From an uncultured Bacteroidales bacterium (GTDB lineage: Bacteria > Bacteroidota > Bacteroidia > Bacteroidales > Paludibacteraceae), in NCBI GenBank assembly GCA_902780495.1, contig CACZFM010000007.1, positions 60,935 to 124,934 of the forward strand: DNA of 64,000 nucleotides. The letters run 5' to 3'. Below, one piece after another: positions 44,719 through 55,149 of this stretch. Made by a program: the position numbers and the translations under genes. The first letter of the stretch is position 1. Every line of letters begins with the position of its first letter. Below the pieces are notes generated by a model. It did no database searches. It was not told where the DNA came from and worked only from the letters and a program-made list of their open reading frames with translations.

Positions 44719-44731
44719 TGACACTTATCGT

Positions 44732-46078
44732 TTAATAAGCCATTGCTCCACTACGCCCTTTGATGCGCATACCGTTCTCAAAGAAACCGTCGTAGTGACG
44801 CATCAAAAGATGAGATTCGATTTGTTGCAGCGTATCCAGAATCACGCCCACCATGATAAGCAGACTGGTTCCTCCGAAGAACTGCGCAAAACTCATGCTA
44901 ACGCCAAAGAGACGTGCAAAAGCAGGCAGAACGGCAATAATGGCAAGCAGGATACTACCCGGCAATGTGATACGAGACATAATCTCATCAATATACTCGG
45001 CAGTTTTCTTACCGGGCTTAACACCGGGAATAAAGCCATTATTCAACTTCAAGTTCTCAGCCATTTGGACAGGATTGATGATAACTGCCGTGTAGAAATA
45101 CGTAAATGCAATAATGAGGATGGCAAACACGAAATTATACCAGAAGCCATTGTTGTCCATAAAAGCCTGAACAAAAGCGTTCGAGCCGTCAGCACGGAAA
45201 CCGACAATAGCAATAGGAATAAACATGATAGCCTGAGCAAAGATGATAGGCATCACATTGGCAGCATTCACCTTGAGAGGGATATACTGACGGACACCAC
45301 CATACTGCTTGTTACCCACTACGCGTTTAGCGTATTGTACAGGAATCTTACGCGTACCCTGCACGAGCAGAATTGCGAAAGCGAACACGAGCAAAAGGAT
45401 GACGATTTCTGCAAAGAACACCATCAAACCACCGCTACCCGTTTCGTTGAAACGCAACGAGAACTCTTGCAGCACGGCACCTGGAAGACGGGCAATGATA
45501 CCAATCAAGATAATGAATGATATACCGTTACCTACACCACGATCCGTAATGCGCTCACCCAGCCACATAACAAACATGGACCCGGCACAGAGGATGATGG
45601 TAGAACTGATTGTGAACCAGTTGAAGCCAATAGCAAGACTCTGACCGGCCTGAGCCATTTGCACCGAAAGGTTTACCAAATAACTTGGTCCCTGGAACAA
45701 AAGGATTGCCACGGTAAGGTAGCGTGTGATCTGGTTCATCTTCTGACGTCCGGATTCGCCTTCTTTCTGCATTTTTTGGAAGTACGGAACCGCAATAGTG
45801 AGCAGTTGCACAACGATAGATGCAGAGATGTAAGGCATAATACCCAGTGCAAACACCGAAGCATTGGAGAATGCACCTCCGGAGAACATGTCCAGAAGAG
45901 CCATCAAACCGCCTGCAGTCTGATTGTGCAAGCTGGTGAGGGCAGTCGGGTCAATACCCGGAAGAACGACAAACGAACCGAAACGATAGATGAGCACGAA
46001 CAGAATCGTGGTCAACAAACGACTGCGGAGGTCCTCAATCTTCCAGATATTTTGAATGGTCTCAATAAATTTACGCAT
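44732..46078 (-). CDS. secY: Protein translocase subunit SecY
   Basis: A 448-residue inner-membrane channel with ten helices. FGSFVVLPGIDPTAL lies near helix 1. MFSGGAFSNASVFALGIMPYISASIVVQLL is the plug and helix 2 region. GNGISFIILIGI and the cytoplasmic loop KIPVQYAKRVVG, which meets the ribosome and SecA, follow. It forms SecYEG for export and membrane insertion. It starts three bases after rplO ends. Confidence 0.98.
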   Translation of the reverse strand: MRKFIETIQNIWKIEDLRSRLLTTILFVLIYRFGSFVVLPGIDPTALTSLHNQTAGGLMALLDMFSGGAFSNASVFALGIMPYISASIVVQLLTIAVPYFQKMQKEGESGRQKMNQITRYLTVAILLFQGPSYLVNLSVQMAQAGQSLAIGFNWFTISSTIILCAGSMFVMWLGERITDRGVGNGISFIILIGIIARLPGAVLQEFSLRFNETGSGGLMVFFAEIVILLLVFAFAILLVQGTRKIPVQYAKRVVGNKQYGGVRQYIPLKVNAANVMPIIFAQAIMFIPIAIVGFRADGSNAFVQAFMDNNGFWYNFVFAILIIAFTYFYTAVIINPVQMAENLKLNNGFIPGVKPGKKTAEYIDEIMSRITLPGSILLAIIAVLPAFARLFGVSMSFAQFFGGTSLLIMVGVILDTLQQIESHLLMRHYDGFFENGMRIKGRSGAMAY

Positions 46079-46081
46079 AAC

Positions 46082-46528
46082 TTAGATTTTTTCGATAGTT
46101 CCACCGGCGGCAGTAATAGCCTGCTCTGCACTCTTTGAGAAAGCGTTGGCTTTCACAGTGAGTTTAGCTGTCAGCTGACCATTGCCAAGGATTTTAACAA
46201 GCATCGACTTGTTGATGAAGCCAGCCTCGAACAATTCGGGAAGACCGATGACTTCGAGATGTTTTGCTTCAGCAAGCTGCTGGAGAGTACTGAGGTTGAT
46301 AGCCTTATACTCAACGCGGTTGATGTTCTTAAATCCGAACTTAGGCAGACGACGCTGCATAGGCATCTGACCACCTTCGAAGCCGATTTTCTTCGAATAA
46401 CCAGAACGCGACTTGGCACCTTTGTGACCACGAGTAGAGGTTCCCCCCAGACCCGAACCAGCACCACGACCAATGCGTTTTGCGGTTTTAACCGAACCGG
46501 CTGCCGGCGTTAAATTATATAATTCCAT
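46082..46528 (-). CDS. rplO: 50S ribosomal protein L15
   Basis: A 148-residue protein. MELYNLTPAAGSVKTAKRIGRGAGSGLGGTSTRGHKGAKSRSG is the typical Gly/Arg-rich extension into 23S rRNA, followed by QMPMQRRLPKFGFKN and the C-terminal globular domain. It lies between rpmD and secY as in most bacteria. Confidence 0.98.
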   Translation of the reverse strand: MELYNLTPAAGSVKTAKRIGRGAGSGLGGTSTRGHKGAKSRSGYSKKIGFEGGQMPMQRRLPKFGFKNINRVEYKAINLSTLQQLAEAKHLEVIGLPELFEAGFINKSMLVKILGNGQLTAKLTVKANAFSKSAEQAITAAGGTIEKI

Positions 46529-46549
46529 AACTTACTTGTTTTTTGAGAG

Positions 46550-46726
46550 TTAATCAATTACTTTTACCAAGTGTTTTACATTCTCAACCATACCCATGAT
46601 GGCGGGAGTTGCCTCATGCTCAACGATTTGGTTCATTTTCTTGAGCCCCAGAGCAGCCATTGTGAGCTTCTGGTTCTTCGTGCATTTGATGATGCTACGA
46701 ACTTGCTGAATTTTAATTTTAGCCAT
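46550..46726 (-). CDS. rpmD: 50S ribosomal protein L30
   Basis: A 58-residue protein: AKIKIQQVRSIIKCTKNQKLTMAALGLKKMNQIVEHEATPAIMGMVENVKHLVKVID is the L30 pattern in order. The ATG at 46726 (MAKIKI) is chosen over a TTG nine bases upstream. It lies 14 bases after rpsE. Confidence 0.96.
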   Translation of the reverse strand: MAKIKIQQVRSIIKCTKNQKLTMAALGLKKMNQIVEHEATPAIMGMVENVKHLVKVID

Positions 46727-46740
46727 AGTTTCCAATGAAA

Positions 46741-47247
46741 TTAACCGTTAAACACTACATTGAGGCTTACGCCACGGTTTTGAGCAACCTGACGGGCGTC
46801 ACGCATTTCGCCAAGAGCAGCGATGGTAGCCTTCACCAAGTTGTGAGGATTGGAACTACCTTTTGCCTTAGCCAACACGTCGGTAACGCCTACGCTCTCC
46901 AAAACGGCACGCATTGCACCACCGGCTTTCACTCCGGTACCGTGCGATGCAGGTTGGAGATAAACGCGAGCACCGCCGAACTTAGCATATTGCTCATGAG
47001 GAATGGTACCCTTGAGAACGGGCACTTGAATAAGGTTTTTCTTAGCAGCCTCAGTACCTTTTTGGATGGCAGCCTGTACTTCACCGGCCTTACCCAAACC
47101 ATAACCTACGATACCGTTCTCATTTCCAACAACAACGATAGCTGCAAACGTGAATGTACGTCCACCTTTCGTAACCTTGGTTACGCGATTAACTGCAACG
47201 AGGCGCTCCTTGAGCTCCAAGTCTTGTGTGGTTTTAACTCTATTCAT
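46741..47247 (-). CDS. rpsE: 30S ribosomal protein S5
   Basis: A 168-residue protein at the mRNA entry site, important for fidelity. [45 protein letters not shown] is the double-stranded-RNA-binding-like domain, and the C-terminal half has [40 protein letters not shown]. It begins MNRVKTTQ, 16 bases after rplR. Confidence 0.98.
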   Translation of the reverse strand: MNRVKTTQDLELKERLVAVNRVTKVTKGGRTFTFAAIVVVGNENGIVGYGLGKAGEVQAAIQKGTEAAKKNLIQVPVLKGTIPHEQYAKFGGARVYLQPASHGTGVKAGGAMRAVLESVGVTDVLAKAKGSSNPHNLVKATIAALGEMRDARQVAQNRGVSLNVVFNG

Positions 47248-47263
47248 ATCTGTCTACGTGTTT

Positions 47264-47608
47264 TTAGAATTTAAGACCTGCTTCGCGGGCAGCGTCTGCT
47301 AATGATTTAACTCGGCCATGGTAGAGATAGCCATTACGGTCGAATACGACAGCCTCAACTCCTGCTTTCTTGGCAGCTTCGGCAATCATCTTACCAACTT
47401 GAGCAGCTTTCTCTGTTTTGGTCATTTTATCTTTTATGCTCAGCGATGAAGCACTTGCAAGGGTCTGACCCTTTTCGTCATCAATAACCTGTGCATAAAT
47501 CTGGCTGTTACTGCGGAATACGGTCAGACGCGGTTGCTCAGCAGTACCCGCAACACGAGTGCGGATGGAAGCCTTAATTCTCAGTCTTCTTGCGATTTTC
47601 TTAATCAT
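47264..47608 (-). CDS. rplR: 50S ribosomal protein L18
   Basis: A 114-residue protein that binds 5S r[52 protein letters not shown] and [28 protein letters not shown] are the family's start and end. It is 14 bases after rplF. Confidence 0.98.
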   Translation of the reverse strand: MIKKIARRLRIKASIRTRVAGTAEQPRLTVFRSNSQIYAQVIDDEKGQTLASASSLSIKDKMTKTEKAAQVGKMIAEAAKKAGVEAVVFDRNGYLYHGRVKSLADAAREAGLKF

Positions 47609-47622
47609 AACTTATTCCTTTC

Positions 47623-48180
47623 TTATTTACCAGCCGATTTACCAGCCTTACGACGAATAACTTCACCTTGGAACTTAATACCTTTACCTTTGTAAGGTTC
47701 GGGTTTGCGGAAGGAACGAATCTTAGCACAAACCTGACCAATGAGTTGCTTATCGGCAGACTCAAGGATTACAAGGGGATTCTGGTTACGCTCGGATTTC
47801 GTTTCCACTTTCACTTCTTTGGGCAAACCAAGATAGATAGCGTGCGTATAACCCAGCGAGAAATTCAGCACCTGAGGCTGAGCGAGTTCAACACGATAAC
47901 CTACACCTACAAGTTCCAGCACTTTGCGATAGCCTTCGCTTACACCAACTACCATATTATGGATGAGTGCGCGATAAAGACCGTGCATCGAACGGCTCTG
48001 TTTCTCATCATTCGGACGAGTTACATGGCATACGCCATCTTCAACAGAAACGGTGATAATCGGATTAACTTTCTGAGAGAGTTCACCTTTGGGACCCTTA
48101 ACGGTCACAACATTCTCTGGGCTAACTGTTACGGTTACGCCTGCAGGAATAGTGATGGGTAATTTACCAATTCTTGACAT
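47623..48180 (-). CDS. rplF: 50S ribosomal protein L6
   Basis: A 185-residue protein near the factor-binding site. Two similar domains are visible: MSRIGKLPITIPAGVTVTVS through HGLYRALIHNMVVGVSEGY, then LELVGVGYRVELAQPQVLNFSLGYTHAI ... RKPEPYKGKGIKFQGE. It follows rpsH by 18 bases. Confidence 0.98.
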   Translation of the reverse strand: MSRIGKLPITIPAGVTVTVSPENVVTVKGPKGELSQKVNPIITVSVEDGVCHVTRPNDEKQSRSMHGLYRALIHNMVVGVSEGYRKVLELVGVGYRVELAQPQVLNFSLGYTHAIYLGLPKEVKVETKSERNQNPLVILESADKQLIGQVCAKIRSFRKPEPYKGKGIKFQGEVIRRKAGKSAGK

Positions 48181-48198
48181 CTTACATTCCTCCTTACA

Positions 48199-48594
48199 TT
48201 AATAAACATAACAAATAACCTCACCACCCAACTTTTGCACAGCAGCTTCCTTGTTAGTCATAACTCCCTTGGAAGTACTAAGGATGGCAATACCCAGTCC
48301 ATTGAGCACGCGAGGCATCTCACGATAGCCCACATACTGACGAAGACCTGGGGTTGAAACACGTTGTAAACACTTGATGGCATTTGTCTTGTTGGTTTGA
48401 TCATACTTCAAGGCAATCTTAATAGTGCCTTGAGGGCCATCTTCCACGAACTTGTAAGAAAGGATGTAACCTTTCTCAAACAAGATACGCGTGATCTCTT
48501 TCTTCAGATTCGAAGCAGGCACTTCCACTACGCGGTGACCGGCTTTGATTGCATTTCTGAGACGAGTCAGATAATCTGCGATTGGATCTGTCAT
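48199..48594 (-). CDS. rpsH: 30S ribosomal protein S8
   Basis: A 131-residue 16S rRNA-binding protein. TDPIADYLTRLRNAIKAGHRVVEVPAS at the start and VSTPGLRQYVGYREMPRVLNGLGIAILSTSKGVMTNKEA in the second half are typical. In enterobacteria S8 represses this part of the operon by binding mRNA. Here an unusually long 132-base gap with several hairpins precedes the gene. Confidence 0.98.
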   Translation of the reverse strand: MTDPIADYLTRLRNAIKAGHRVVEVPASNLKKEITRILFEKGYILSYKFVEDGPQGTIKIALKYDQTNKTNAIKCLQRVSTPGLRQYVGYREMPRVLNGLGIAILSTSKGVMTNKEAAVQKLGGEVICYVY

Positions 48595-48617
48595 TTTGTT
48601 TTTTGTTTTTAAATTAA

Positions 48618-48632
48618 TTCCGACAATCGGAA
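48618..48632 (-). other. Short perfect hairpin before rpsH
   Basis: TTCCGA and TCGGAA pair around a three-base loop (TTG on the transcript). It ends 24 bases before the rpsH start codon, so it could affect ribosome access. A related CCG-ACAATCGG sequence lies between rpoA and rplQ near 40.99 kb. Confidence 0.55.
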
Positions 48633-48663
48633 CAATATTTAATGAATAACTTTATTTATCTCG

Positions 48664-48713
48664 CTTTCCCTTGGAAAGAGGAGGCGCAAGCGTCATCCTC
48701 TTTCCGCAGAAAG
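48664..48713 (-). other. Alternating hairpins in the rpsN-rpsH gap
   Basis: Three hairpins share arms: GGAAAGAGGA/TCCTCTTTCC (48673-48682 with 48696-48705), CTTTC/GAAAG (48700-48704 with 48709-48713) and CTTTCC/GGAAAG (48664-48669 with 48673-48678). The long one excludes both short ones, while the short ones can form together. No T-run follows. Confidence 0.55.
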
Positions 48714-48726
48714 CTGAGTTTTATTT

Positions 48727-48996
48727 CTACCACGAAGCTTTCTTTACTCCGGGAATCAAGCCTTTAGAGGCCATCTCGCGGAATTGAATACGGCTCAGGC
48801 CAAATGCACGCATATAACCTTTCGGACGACCGGTAATCTTACAACGATTGTGCAGACGAACCGGACTGGCGTTCTTCGGAAGAGCTTGAAGCCCTTCGTA
48901 GTCACCGTCCTTGAGGAGTTGAGCGCGTTTTGCTGCGTACCGAGCGCAGAGTTGGGCACGTTTAACCTCGCGGGCTTTCATTGATTCTTTTGCCAT
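48727..48996 (-). CDS. rpsN: 30S ribosomal protein S14
   Basis: An 89-residue S14 of the longer, zinc-free type: [68 protein letters not shown]. The CxxC pairs of the zinc form are absent. It lies 21 bases after rplE. Confidence 0.97.
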   Translation of the reverse strand: MAKESMKAREVKRAQLCARYAAKRAQLLKDGDYEGLQALPKNASPVRLHNRCKITGRPKGYMRAFGLSRIQFREMASKGLIPGVKKASW

Positions 48997-49017
48997 AGTT
49001 TTTCTAATTTTGAAAGG

Positions 49018-49560
49018 TTACTTTTTGAACGGCAAACCAAACTCACGCAACAAAGCGAAACCTTCGACATCGGTTTGAGCGGTGGTTACAAACGTGATGT
49101 TCATACCCAACAGTTTGGTAATGTTATCAATGTTAATTTCAGGGAAGATAATCTGCTCGGTGATTCCCAGCGTATAATTACCACGGCCATCCATTTTATT
49201 GTTGATACCACGGAAGTCGCGGATACGAGGCAGAGCCACGCGAACGAGACGCTCCAAGAACTCGTACATACGTTCTCCACGAAGAGTTACGCGGACACCT
49301 ATCGGCATCTTTTTACGAACCTTGAAGTTTGCTATATCCTTCTTGGAAACCGTAGCAACGGCCTTCTGACCGGAAATCAAGGTCATCTCTTGTTGAGCAA
49401 CATCTACGATTTTCTTGTCAGCAGTAGCTTCGCCAAGTCCTTGGTTGAGGACAATCTTCTCGAGTTTGGGGCATTGCATAACAGTGCTATAGCCGAACTC
49501 TTTCATCAAGATGGGCACAATGCGCTCTTGATAATCTTGTTTTAGACTTGCTGTATTCAT
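49018..49560 (-). CDS. rplE: 50S ribosomal protein L5
   Basis: A 180-residue protein that binds 5S rRNA and contacts P-site t[68 protein letters not shown] and [10 protein letters not shown] are characteristic, as is [25 protein letters not shown] at the end. Three bases separate it from rplX. Confidence 0.98.
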   Translation of the reverse strand: MNTASLKQDYQERIVPILMKEFGYSTVMQCPKLEKIVLNQGLGEATADKKIVDVAQQEMTLISGQKAVATVSKKDIANFKVRKKMPIGVRVTLRGERMYEFLERLVRVALPRIRDFRGINNKMDGRGNYTLGITEQIIFPEINIDNITKLLGMNITFVTTAQTDVEGFALLREFGLPFKK

Positions 49561-49563
49561 TGC

Positions 49564-49872
49564 TTAGATTTCTTTACCTGTTTTTTTACTTACACGAACC
49601 AACTTTCCGTCTTTCACAACGCGACCTACGCGAACGGGACGACCATTCTCCACAGGATTCAGGTTGGAAATATGGATTGATGCTTCCTGCTTAACAATTC
49701 CGCCTTGCGGATTCTTTGCATTGGGTTTGGTAGCCTTGCTTACCATATTGACACCCTCTACGACAGCACGCTGTTTCTCAACGAGCACCTCCAGTACACG
49801 ACCGGTTTTGCCCTTAGAAGCACCTGCGTTTACATAAACGGTATCACCCTTCTTAATATGAAGTTTTGCCAT
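49564..49872 (-). CDS. rplX: 50S ribosomal protein L24
   Basis: A 102-residue assembly-initiator protein with an N-terminal KOW motif ([28 protein letters not shown]), followed by [38 protein letters not shown]. It follows rplN by 21 bases. Confidence 0.98.
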   Translation of the reverse strand: MAKLHIKKGDTVYVNAGASKGKTGRVLEVLVEKQRAVVEGVNMVSKATKPNAKNPQGGIVKQEASIHISNLNPVENGRPVRVGRVVKDGKLVRVSKKTGKEI

Positions 49873-49893
49873 ATTGAGAACTTGTTTTAGTGA

Positions 49894-50259
49894 TTAAAGC
49901 ACTTCGGGTGCCAATGAGATTATTTTCATGTTCGTTTGGCGCAATTCGCGGGCTACGGGGCCGAAAATACGGCTGCCACGGAGTTCACCTGCATTAGTGA
50001 TGAGAACGCAAGCGTTATCATCAAAACGGATGTAACTACCGTCAGCACGACGAACTTCTTTCTTCACGCGCACAACGATTGCACGACTAACCGTACCATC
50101 CTTGATATCGCTATTAGGAATAACGCCCTTCACTGCTACTACTACTGTATCACCGAGGGTCGCGTAACGTTTCTTCGTTCCGCCCAGCACACGGATTACA
50201 AGTGCTTCTTTTGCACCCGAGTTGTCCGCTACTGTAAGTCTTGATTCTTGTTGTAACAT
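49894..50259 (-). CDS. rplN: 50S ribosomal protein L14
   Basis: A 121-residue protein at the inter-subunit face. [76 protein letters not shown] and [13 protein letters not shown] are typical. Its ATG shares a base with the rpsQ stop codon. Confidence 0.98.
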   Translation of the reverse strand: MLQQESRLTVADNSGAKEALVIRVLGGTKKRYATLGDTVVVAVKGVIPNSDIKDGTVSRAIVVRVKKEVRRADGSYIRFDDNACVLITNAGELRGSRIFGPVARELRQTNMKIISLAPEVL

Positions 50260-50513
50260 TACTTAGCCCTTTCAATAATTTGAGTTAAACGCCAACGAAC
50301 AGTTTTGCTCAATGGACGAGTCTCCATGATGCGAACGGTATCACCGATGCCTGCTTCATTCTTCTCGTCATGAACATGGAACTTGCGAGTTTTATTGACA
50401 AACTTGCCATAAATAGGGTGTTTTTCTTTCCACTTAACGGCTACGACGATTGTCTTATCCATCTTGTCGGAAGTAACAATACCCTGACGCTCTTTTCTAA
50501 GATTTCTTTCCAT
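50259..50513 (-). CDS. rpsQ: 30S ribosomal protein S17
   Basis: An 84-residue OB-fold protein. [82 protein letters not shown] is the family pattern from start to end. It is 13 bases after rpmC and overlaps rplN by one base. Confidence 0.97.
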   Translation of the reverse strand: MERNLRKERQGIVTSDKMDKTIVVAVKWKEKHPIYGKFVNKTRKFHVHDEKNEAGIGDTVRIMETRPLSKTVRWRLTQIIERAK

Positions 50514-50526
50514 TTCTGTCGATAAT

Positions 50527-50721
50527 TTACTTGGTTAATTCTCTTGCACGCAATTCTGTTGCGAGACGAGCGATTGTCTTACGAGCAACCTTAATCTGCA
50601 ACGGATTGTCCAACGGAGAAATACTGTGGTTGAGTTTCAAACGAACGAGGTTTTCACGCTCTGTTGCGATACGCTCCTCAAGCTCAGCAGTCGTTAATTC
50701 TTTAATTTCAGCTGTTTTCAT
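50527..50721 (-). CDS. rpmC: 50S ribosomal protein L29
   Basis: A 64-residue helical protein near the tunnel exit. [62 protein letters not shown] is typical L29. It is 9 bases after rplP. Confidence 0.97.
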   Translation of the reverse strand: MKTAEIKELTTAELEERIATERENLVRLKLNHSISPLDNPLQIKVARKTIARLATELRARELTK

Positions 50722-50730
50722 AATCCTTGA

Positions 50731-51162
50731 TTATACTAATTGGGTTGCGTCGTAATCAGGTCTTACGACAAATTTGGTTTTGATAGGAAGCTTTTGAGCA
50801 GCCAGGCGAAGTGCCTCTTTGGCTACATCGTAGGGCACACCGTCAATCTCGAAGATAATTCTTCCGGGAGCCAATGGAACTACGAATCCTTCGGGAGCAC
50901 CTTTACCTTTACCCATACGGACATCCAATGGTTTCTTGGTGATAGGTTTATCCGGGAAAACGCGGATCCATACCTGACCCTGACGTTGCATATAACGAGT
51001 CACTGCAATACGGGCTGCTTCGATTTGACGACCTGTCAACCAGATGGTACCAAGGCTCTTGATACCAAACGAGCCAAATGCAAGCTCATGACCGCGTTGC
51101 GCATTGCCTTTAATGCGACCTTTTTGCGAGCGGCGGAATTTTGTTTTCTTTGGTTGTAACAT
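50731..51162 (-). CDS. rplP: 50S ribosomal protein L16
   Basis: A 143-residue protein near the A site. [100 protein letters not shown] are conserved. It starts 26 bases after rpsC. Confidence 0.98.
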   Translation of the reverse strand: MLQPKKTKFRRSQKGRIKGNAQRGHELAFGSFGIKSLGTIWLTGRQIEAARIAVTRYMQRQGQVWIRVFPDKPITKKPLDVRMGKGKGAPEGFVVPLAPGRIIFEIDGVPYDVAKEALRLAAQKLPIKTKFVVRPDYDATQLV

Positions 51163-51188
51163 AACTGTAATCTACAAATCGGTTCAAC

Positions 51189-51932
51189 TTATTGTTTTCT
51201 GTTTCTGCGGAAACCTCCACGACGGTCATCGCGACGATCGCCACGGCGTTCGCCACCACGATTTCCATCCTGCTTCTGCGTATAATTCGGAGCCAGATCT
51301 TTCTTGCCATAGACCTCGCCACGGCAAATCCAAACCTTCACACCGATGATACCGACTTTCGTCAATGCTCCTGCATGGCAATAATCAATATCCGCACGCA
51401 AGGTGTGTAACGGAGTACGTCCTTCTTTAAACATCTCGGCACGGGCAATTTCGGCGCCATTCAAACGACCGCTCACCTGTACTTTGATTCCTTCAGCACC
51501 CATGCGCATCGTGCTGGCGATGGCCATCTTGATGGCGCGGCGATATGCAATCTTTCCCTCCAATTGGCGGGCAATCTTGTTAGCCACGATGGTTGCATCC
51601 AGTTCGGGACGTTTCACCTCGAAGATGTTAATTTGAACATCTTCTTGTTTGGTAAGTTTCTTCAGTTCCTCTTTCAATTTGTCAACCTCTTGTCCACCCT
51701 TACCGATAATATATCCGGGGCGAGCAGTGCAGACAGTAACAGTTACAAGTTTCAGAGTTCTTTCTATAACGATACGGGAAATACTTGCTTCAGCCAGACG
51801 GGCATTCAGATACTCGCGGATTTTACTGTCCTCGAGAAGAGTATCTCCGTAGTTTTTACCGCCAAACCAGTTGGAATCCCAACCGCGGACAATGCCAAGA
51901 CGGTTTGCTATTGGATTAATTTTCTGTCCCAT
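51189..51932 (-). CDS. rpsC: 30S ribosomal protein S3
   Basis: A 247-residue protein at the mRNA entrance with helicase activity. [29 protein letters not shown], the KH domain ([22 protein letters not shown]) and [23 protein letters not shown] are visible. The last 30 residues are an Arg/Gly/Asp-rich tail ([22 protein letters not shown]), a usual Bacteroidota extension. Confidence 0.98.
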   Translation of the reverse strand: MGQKINPIANRLGIVRGWDSNWFGGKNYGDTLLEDSKIREYLNARLAEASISRIVIERTLKLVTVTVCTARPGYIIGKGGQEVDKLKEELKKLTKQEDVQINIFEVKRPELDATIVANKIARQLEGKIAYRRAIKMAIASTMRMGAEGIKVQVSGRLNGAEIARAEMFKEGRTPLHTLRADIDYCHAGALTKVGIIGVKVWICRGEVYGKKDLAPNYTQKQDGNRGGERRGDRRDDRRGGFRRNRKQ

Positions 51933-51938
51933 TTCTGT

Positions 51939-52346
51939 TTACTTTTCAGCGTTAGTATTTTTAGTATCTACAAATATTGTAACATGGTTCGAACGTTTGC
52001 GAACACGATATCCGCGACCTTGAGGAGCGGTCAACAGACGTTTCAGCATCATGCCGCCGTCAACGGTGATACACGTTACATATAAAGTTTCTTGATCTGC
52101 TTTTTTGCCGGTTTTGGTTTCCCAATTGGCAATGGCAGATTTCAGGAGTTTCTCCAAGGCGCGGCTGGCTTCTTTCGTTGAGAAATGCAGTGCGCCAAGT
52201 GCACGGTTCACTTCCATACCACGAATCATGTCAGCTACAAGGCGCATTTTTCGAGGTGAGGTCGGAACGTTGTTGAGCTTAGCAAAGTATTGAGTCTTTT
52301 GAGCCTCTTTACGAGCTTCAGCTGTGTTATGTTTTCTAGCACCCAT
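51939..52346 (-). CDS. rplV: 50S ribosomal protein L22
   Basis: A 135-residue protein whose loop lines the exit tunnel. [54 protein letters not shown] and [33 protein letters not shown] are the core and the tunnel loop. Six bases separate it from rpsC. Confidence 0.98.
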   Translation of the reverse strand: MGARKHNTAEARKEAQKTQYFAKLNNVPTSPRKMRLVADMIRGMEVNRALGALHFSTKEASRALEKLLKSAIANWETKTGKKADQETLYVTCITVDGGMMLKRLLTAPQGRGYRVRKRSNHVTIFVDTKNTNAEK

Positions 52347-52385
52347 TTTAATCTTTAATTTAATTGTTAATTGGATTACAATGGA

Positions 52386-52649
52386 TTATTTCTTTCCGGC
52401 ATGACCGCGGAAGATACGCGTCGGTGCGAATTCGCCCAACTTGTGACCTACCATATTTTCGGTTACATACACGGGAATGAACTTGTTTCCATTGTGAACT
52501 GCGATTGTGTGACCTACAAAATCAGGGGAGATCATCGATGCACGGCTCCAGGTTTTGACAACTTCTTTCTTGTTTGCCTCATTCATAGCCAGCACCTTTT
52601 TCTCCAACTTTACGTTGATAAAGGGTCCTTTTTTTAATGAACGACTCAT
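52386..52649 (-). CDS. rpsS: 30S ribosomal protein S19
   Basis: An 87-residue head protein. [78 protein letters not shown] is the S19 pattern throughout. It is 20 bases after rplB. Confidence 0.98.
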   Translation of the reverse strand: MSRSLKKGPFINVKLEKKVLAMNEANKKEVVKTWSRASMISPDFVGHTIAVHNGNKFIPVYVTENMVGHKLGEFAPTRIFRGHAGKK

Positions 52650-52669
52650 AATTTCTCTAATTTAATAGG

Positions 52670-53494
52670 TTACTTTTTACGTCTTTCAATAATGTATTGG
52701 TTACTCTGGTTCTTCGGATGACGAGTCTTGTAACCCTTAGCCAGCAAGCCCTTACGGCTTCTTGGATGACCACCACTTGCGCGGCCTTCACCACCACCCA
52801 TTGGGTGATCTACAGGGTTCATTACAACGCCACGGTTACGCGGACGACGACCCAGCCAACGGCTACGACCGGCCTTTCCTGATTTCTCCAGTGCATGGTC
52901 ACTGTTTCCAACGACGCCCACAGTAGCTTTGCAAGCTGCCAGCACTTTGCGAAGTTCGCCGGAAGGCAACTTGATGATTGCATACTTGTCTTCCTTACCG
53001 GCCAATTGTGCGAAAGTACCTGCAGAACGAACCATTTGTGCGCCCTGACCGGGACGAAGTTCGATGTTGTGCATTATGGTACCCATAGGCATGTTTGCCA
53101 TCGGAAGGGCATTTCCTACTTCAGGTGCTACATTTTCACCCGACATTACTGTTTGACCAACTTGCAGTCCGTTAGGTGCAAGGATATAACGCTTCTCGCC
53201 ATCGGCATAGAACAACAGAGCGATACGAGCCGAACGGTTCGGATCATACTCAATTGTTTTTACAACAGCGGGTACACCATCTTTGTTGCGTTTGAAGTCA
53301 ATTACACGGAATTTCTGCTTGTGTCCACCACCAATGTAGCGCATTGTCATCTTTCCGACGTTGTTGCGACCACCTGACTTGGTTTTACCGAACACGAGAG
53401 ACTTCTCTGGTGCGCTTGCGGTAATTGTATCAAACGCGCCAATAACTTTGTGTCTTTGCCCTGGTGTAGTGGGTTTTAATTTACGTACAGCCAT
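52670..53494 (-). CDS. rplB: 50S ribosomal protein L2
   Basis: A 274-residue protein needed for peptidyl transfer and subunit association. [47 protein letters not shown] and the C-terminal [29 protein letters not shown] with the conserved His are present. It starts two bases after rplW. Confidence 0.98.
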   Translation of the reverse strand: MAVRKLKPTTPGQRHKVIGAFDTITASAPEKSLVFGKTKSGGRNNVGKMTMRYIGGGHKQKFRVIDFKRNKDGVPAVVKTIEYDPNRSARIALLFYADGEKRYILAPNGLQVGQTVMSGENVAPEVGNALPMANMPMGTIMHNIELRPGQGAQMVRSAGTFAQLAGKEDKYAIIKLPSGELRKVLAACKATVGVVGNSDHALEKSGKAGRSRWLGRRPRNRGVVMNPVDHPMGGGEGRASGGHPRSRKGLLAKGYKTRHPKNQSNQYIIERRKK

Positions 53495-53496
53495 TT

Positions 53497-53787
53497 TTAG
53501 ATATTGCTATAAAAATCGATTGTTTCTCCTTCTTTCAATGTCACGATAGCTTTCTTGTATGATGCTGTCTTCCCACGAAGCAAACCGCTCTTTGTCCAAC
53601 GTTGTTTCACCTTGGGAGCAACCACCATCGTATTTACATCTTCTACCTGAACATTGTACATTTCTTCTACTGCCTTCTTAATTTCAACCTTACCGGCAGT
53701 GCGCTCTACCATGAAACCATAACGATTGAGCTTCTCGGTGGCAGCGGTCATCTTCTCAGTGACGATTGGTTTAATAATAATTGCCAT
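53497..53787 (-). CDS. rplW: 50S ribosomal protein L23
   Basis: A 96-residue tunnel-exit protein that docks trigger factor and [55 protein letters not shown] is the family core. It is 12 bases after rplD. Confidence 0.97.
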   Translation of the reverse strand: MAIIIKPIVTEKMTAATEKLNRYGFMVERTAGKVEIKKAVEEMYNVQVEDVNTMVVAPKVKQRWTKSGLLRGKTASYKKAIVTLKEGETIDFYSNI

Positions 53788-53799
53788 AATCCTGTCTCC

Positions 53800-54429
53800 T
53801 TATGCGTTAAAAGTTTCTTCGATAGCTTTTACAGCAGCTTCAACCATCACGATTGCGTTTGCGTTCATCAATGCGTAAGTGTTCAACTCACCCACTGTGA
53901 TCACATTGGTACGCTGGATGTTGTTTGCTGATTTCAGTACCTCTGCATTGTTCTCTGCCAACACAAAGAGAACCTTCTTACCCGCTACGTTAAGGTTATT
54001 CATTACCTCAATCATAGCTTTGGTCTTTGGAGCCTCAAAGTGCAGAGTGTCCAATACAATAATCTGATCCTGTTTTGCACGCAAGCTCAATGCACTGCGA
54101 CGAGCCAATTGTTTCACTTTGTGATTCAACTTGAAGCTATAGTCACGGGGTACGGGACCGAAAATGGTACCACCACCTACGCGAACAGGGGATTTCAAAT
54201 CACCCGGACGTGCTCCACCGCCACCTTTCTGACGACCAAGCTTGCGGGTTGAATGTGCGTTCTCACTACGTTGTTTTGCCTTGGCTGTCCCTTGACGGTT
54301 GTTAGCCAAGAATTGCTTAACGTCCAAATAGATAGCATGGTCGTTAGGCTCAATACCGAAGATAGCGTCATTCAGAACCACCTTCTTACCGGTGTCTTTA
54401 CCGGCCATATTCTTAATACTAAGTTCCAT
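53800..54429 (-). CDS. rplD: 50S ribosomal protein L4
   Basis: A 209-residue tunnel protein. [71 protein letters not shown] holds the tunnel loop. In enterobacteria L4 represses the S10 operon; here an S10-type leader was not recognised, but hairpins flank rpsJ. Five bases separate it from rplC. Confidence 0.98.
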   Translation of the reverse strand: MELSIKNMAGKDTGKKVVLNDAIFGIEPNDHAIYLDVKQFLANNRQGTAKAKQRSENAHSTRKLGRQKGGGGARPGDLKSPVRVGGGTIFGPVPRDYSFKLNHKVKQLARRSALSLRAKQDQIIVLDTLHFEAPKTKAMIEVMNNLNVAGKKVLFVLAENNAEVLKSANNIQRTNVITVGELNTYALMNANAIVMVEAAVKAIEETFNA

Positions 54430-54434
54430 ACTGC

Positions 54435-55052
54435 TTATTTGTTAATGATAACGATACTGTTTTTCGCTCCGGGAATCGAACCCTTGACCATCAAGAGGTT
54501 GTATTCAGGGATAACTTTCAATACTACCAGGTTCTGAACCGTAACACGATCCTGTCCCATGTGACCGGCCATACGAGTGCCCGGGAAAATACGGGAAGGA
54601 TATGCGCACGCACCTACCGAACCGGGAGCACGCAGACGGTCGTCCTGACCATGAGTGGACTGGCCCACACCGCCGAAACCGTGACGTTTAACAACGCCTT
54701 GGAAACCTTTACCTTTGCTGGTACCGATTACGTCAACGTACGTGTTCTCTTCGAACATGTCAACTGTCAGTGTATCGCCCAACTTCACCTCTTTGTCGAA
54801 TCCGTCGAATTCGGCCAGGTGACGCATCGGCTGTACGCCTGCTGCCTTGAAGTGACCGGCCTCGGCTTTGTTCGTATGTTTCTCGCTCTTAGGCATGAAA
54901 CCCACCTGAACAGCCTCGTAGCCGTCTTTCTCCACGGTCTTCAGTTGCGTTACAACGCAAGGACCAACTTCAATCACGGTGCATGGGATATTCTTGCCAT
55001 CAGCACCGAACACGGAAGTCATTCCGATCTTTTTTCCTAATAATCCTGACAT
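54435..55052 (-). CDS. rplC: 50S ribosomal protein L3
   Basis: A 205-residue protein. [37 protein letters not shown] and [64 protein letters not shown], the loop that reaches the peptidyl transferase centre, are typical. A 97-base gap with a hairpin precedes it. Confidence 0.98.
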   Translation of the reverse strand: MSGLLGKKIGMTSVFGADGKNIPCTVIEVGPCVVTQLKTVEKDGYEAVQVGFMPKSEKHTNKAEAGHFKAAGVQPMRHLAEFDGFDKEVKLGDTLTVDMFEENTYVDVIGTSKGKGFQGVVKRHGFGGVGQSTHGQDDRLRAPGSVGACAYPSRIFPGTRMAGHMGQDRVTVQNLVVLKVIPEYNLLMVKGSIPGAKNSIVIINK

Positions 55053-55087
55053 TTTTTTGTGGATTTAGTTGTTTGTTGTTACTTTTC

Positions 55088-55140
55088 GAGCACTCTCGCC
55101 CGCGGGATTGCTACGCACAGCCTCTCCGAGGGAAGTACTC
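55088..55140 (-). other. Hairpin between rpsJ and rplC
   Basis: On the transcript GAGTACT pairs with AGTGCTC (one G-U), followed inside by CTCG/CGAG and two smaller self-complementary stretches (CCTC-TCC-GAGG and CCCGCGGG on the plus strand). It fills most of the rpsJ-rplC gap; no T-run follows. Confidence 0.5.
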
Positions 55141-55149
55141 CATTGTTTA

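Noticed and set aside
43777..44721. A 314-codon open frame on the plus strand opposite map
   Set aside because: It is the shadow of methionine aminopeptidase; no promoter and no recognisable domain.
46727..46735. TTG start for rpmD
   Set aside because: L30 proteins begin at MAKIKI-type sequences and an ATG is present nine bases later.
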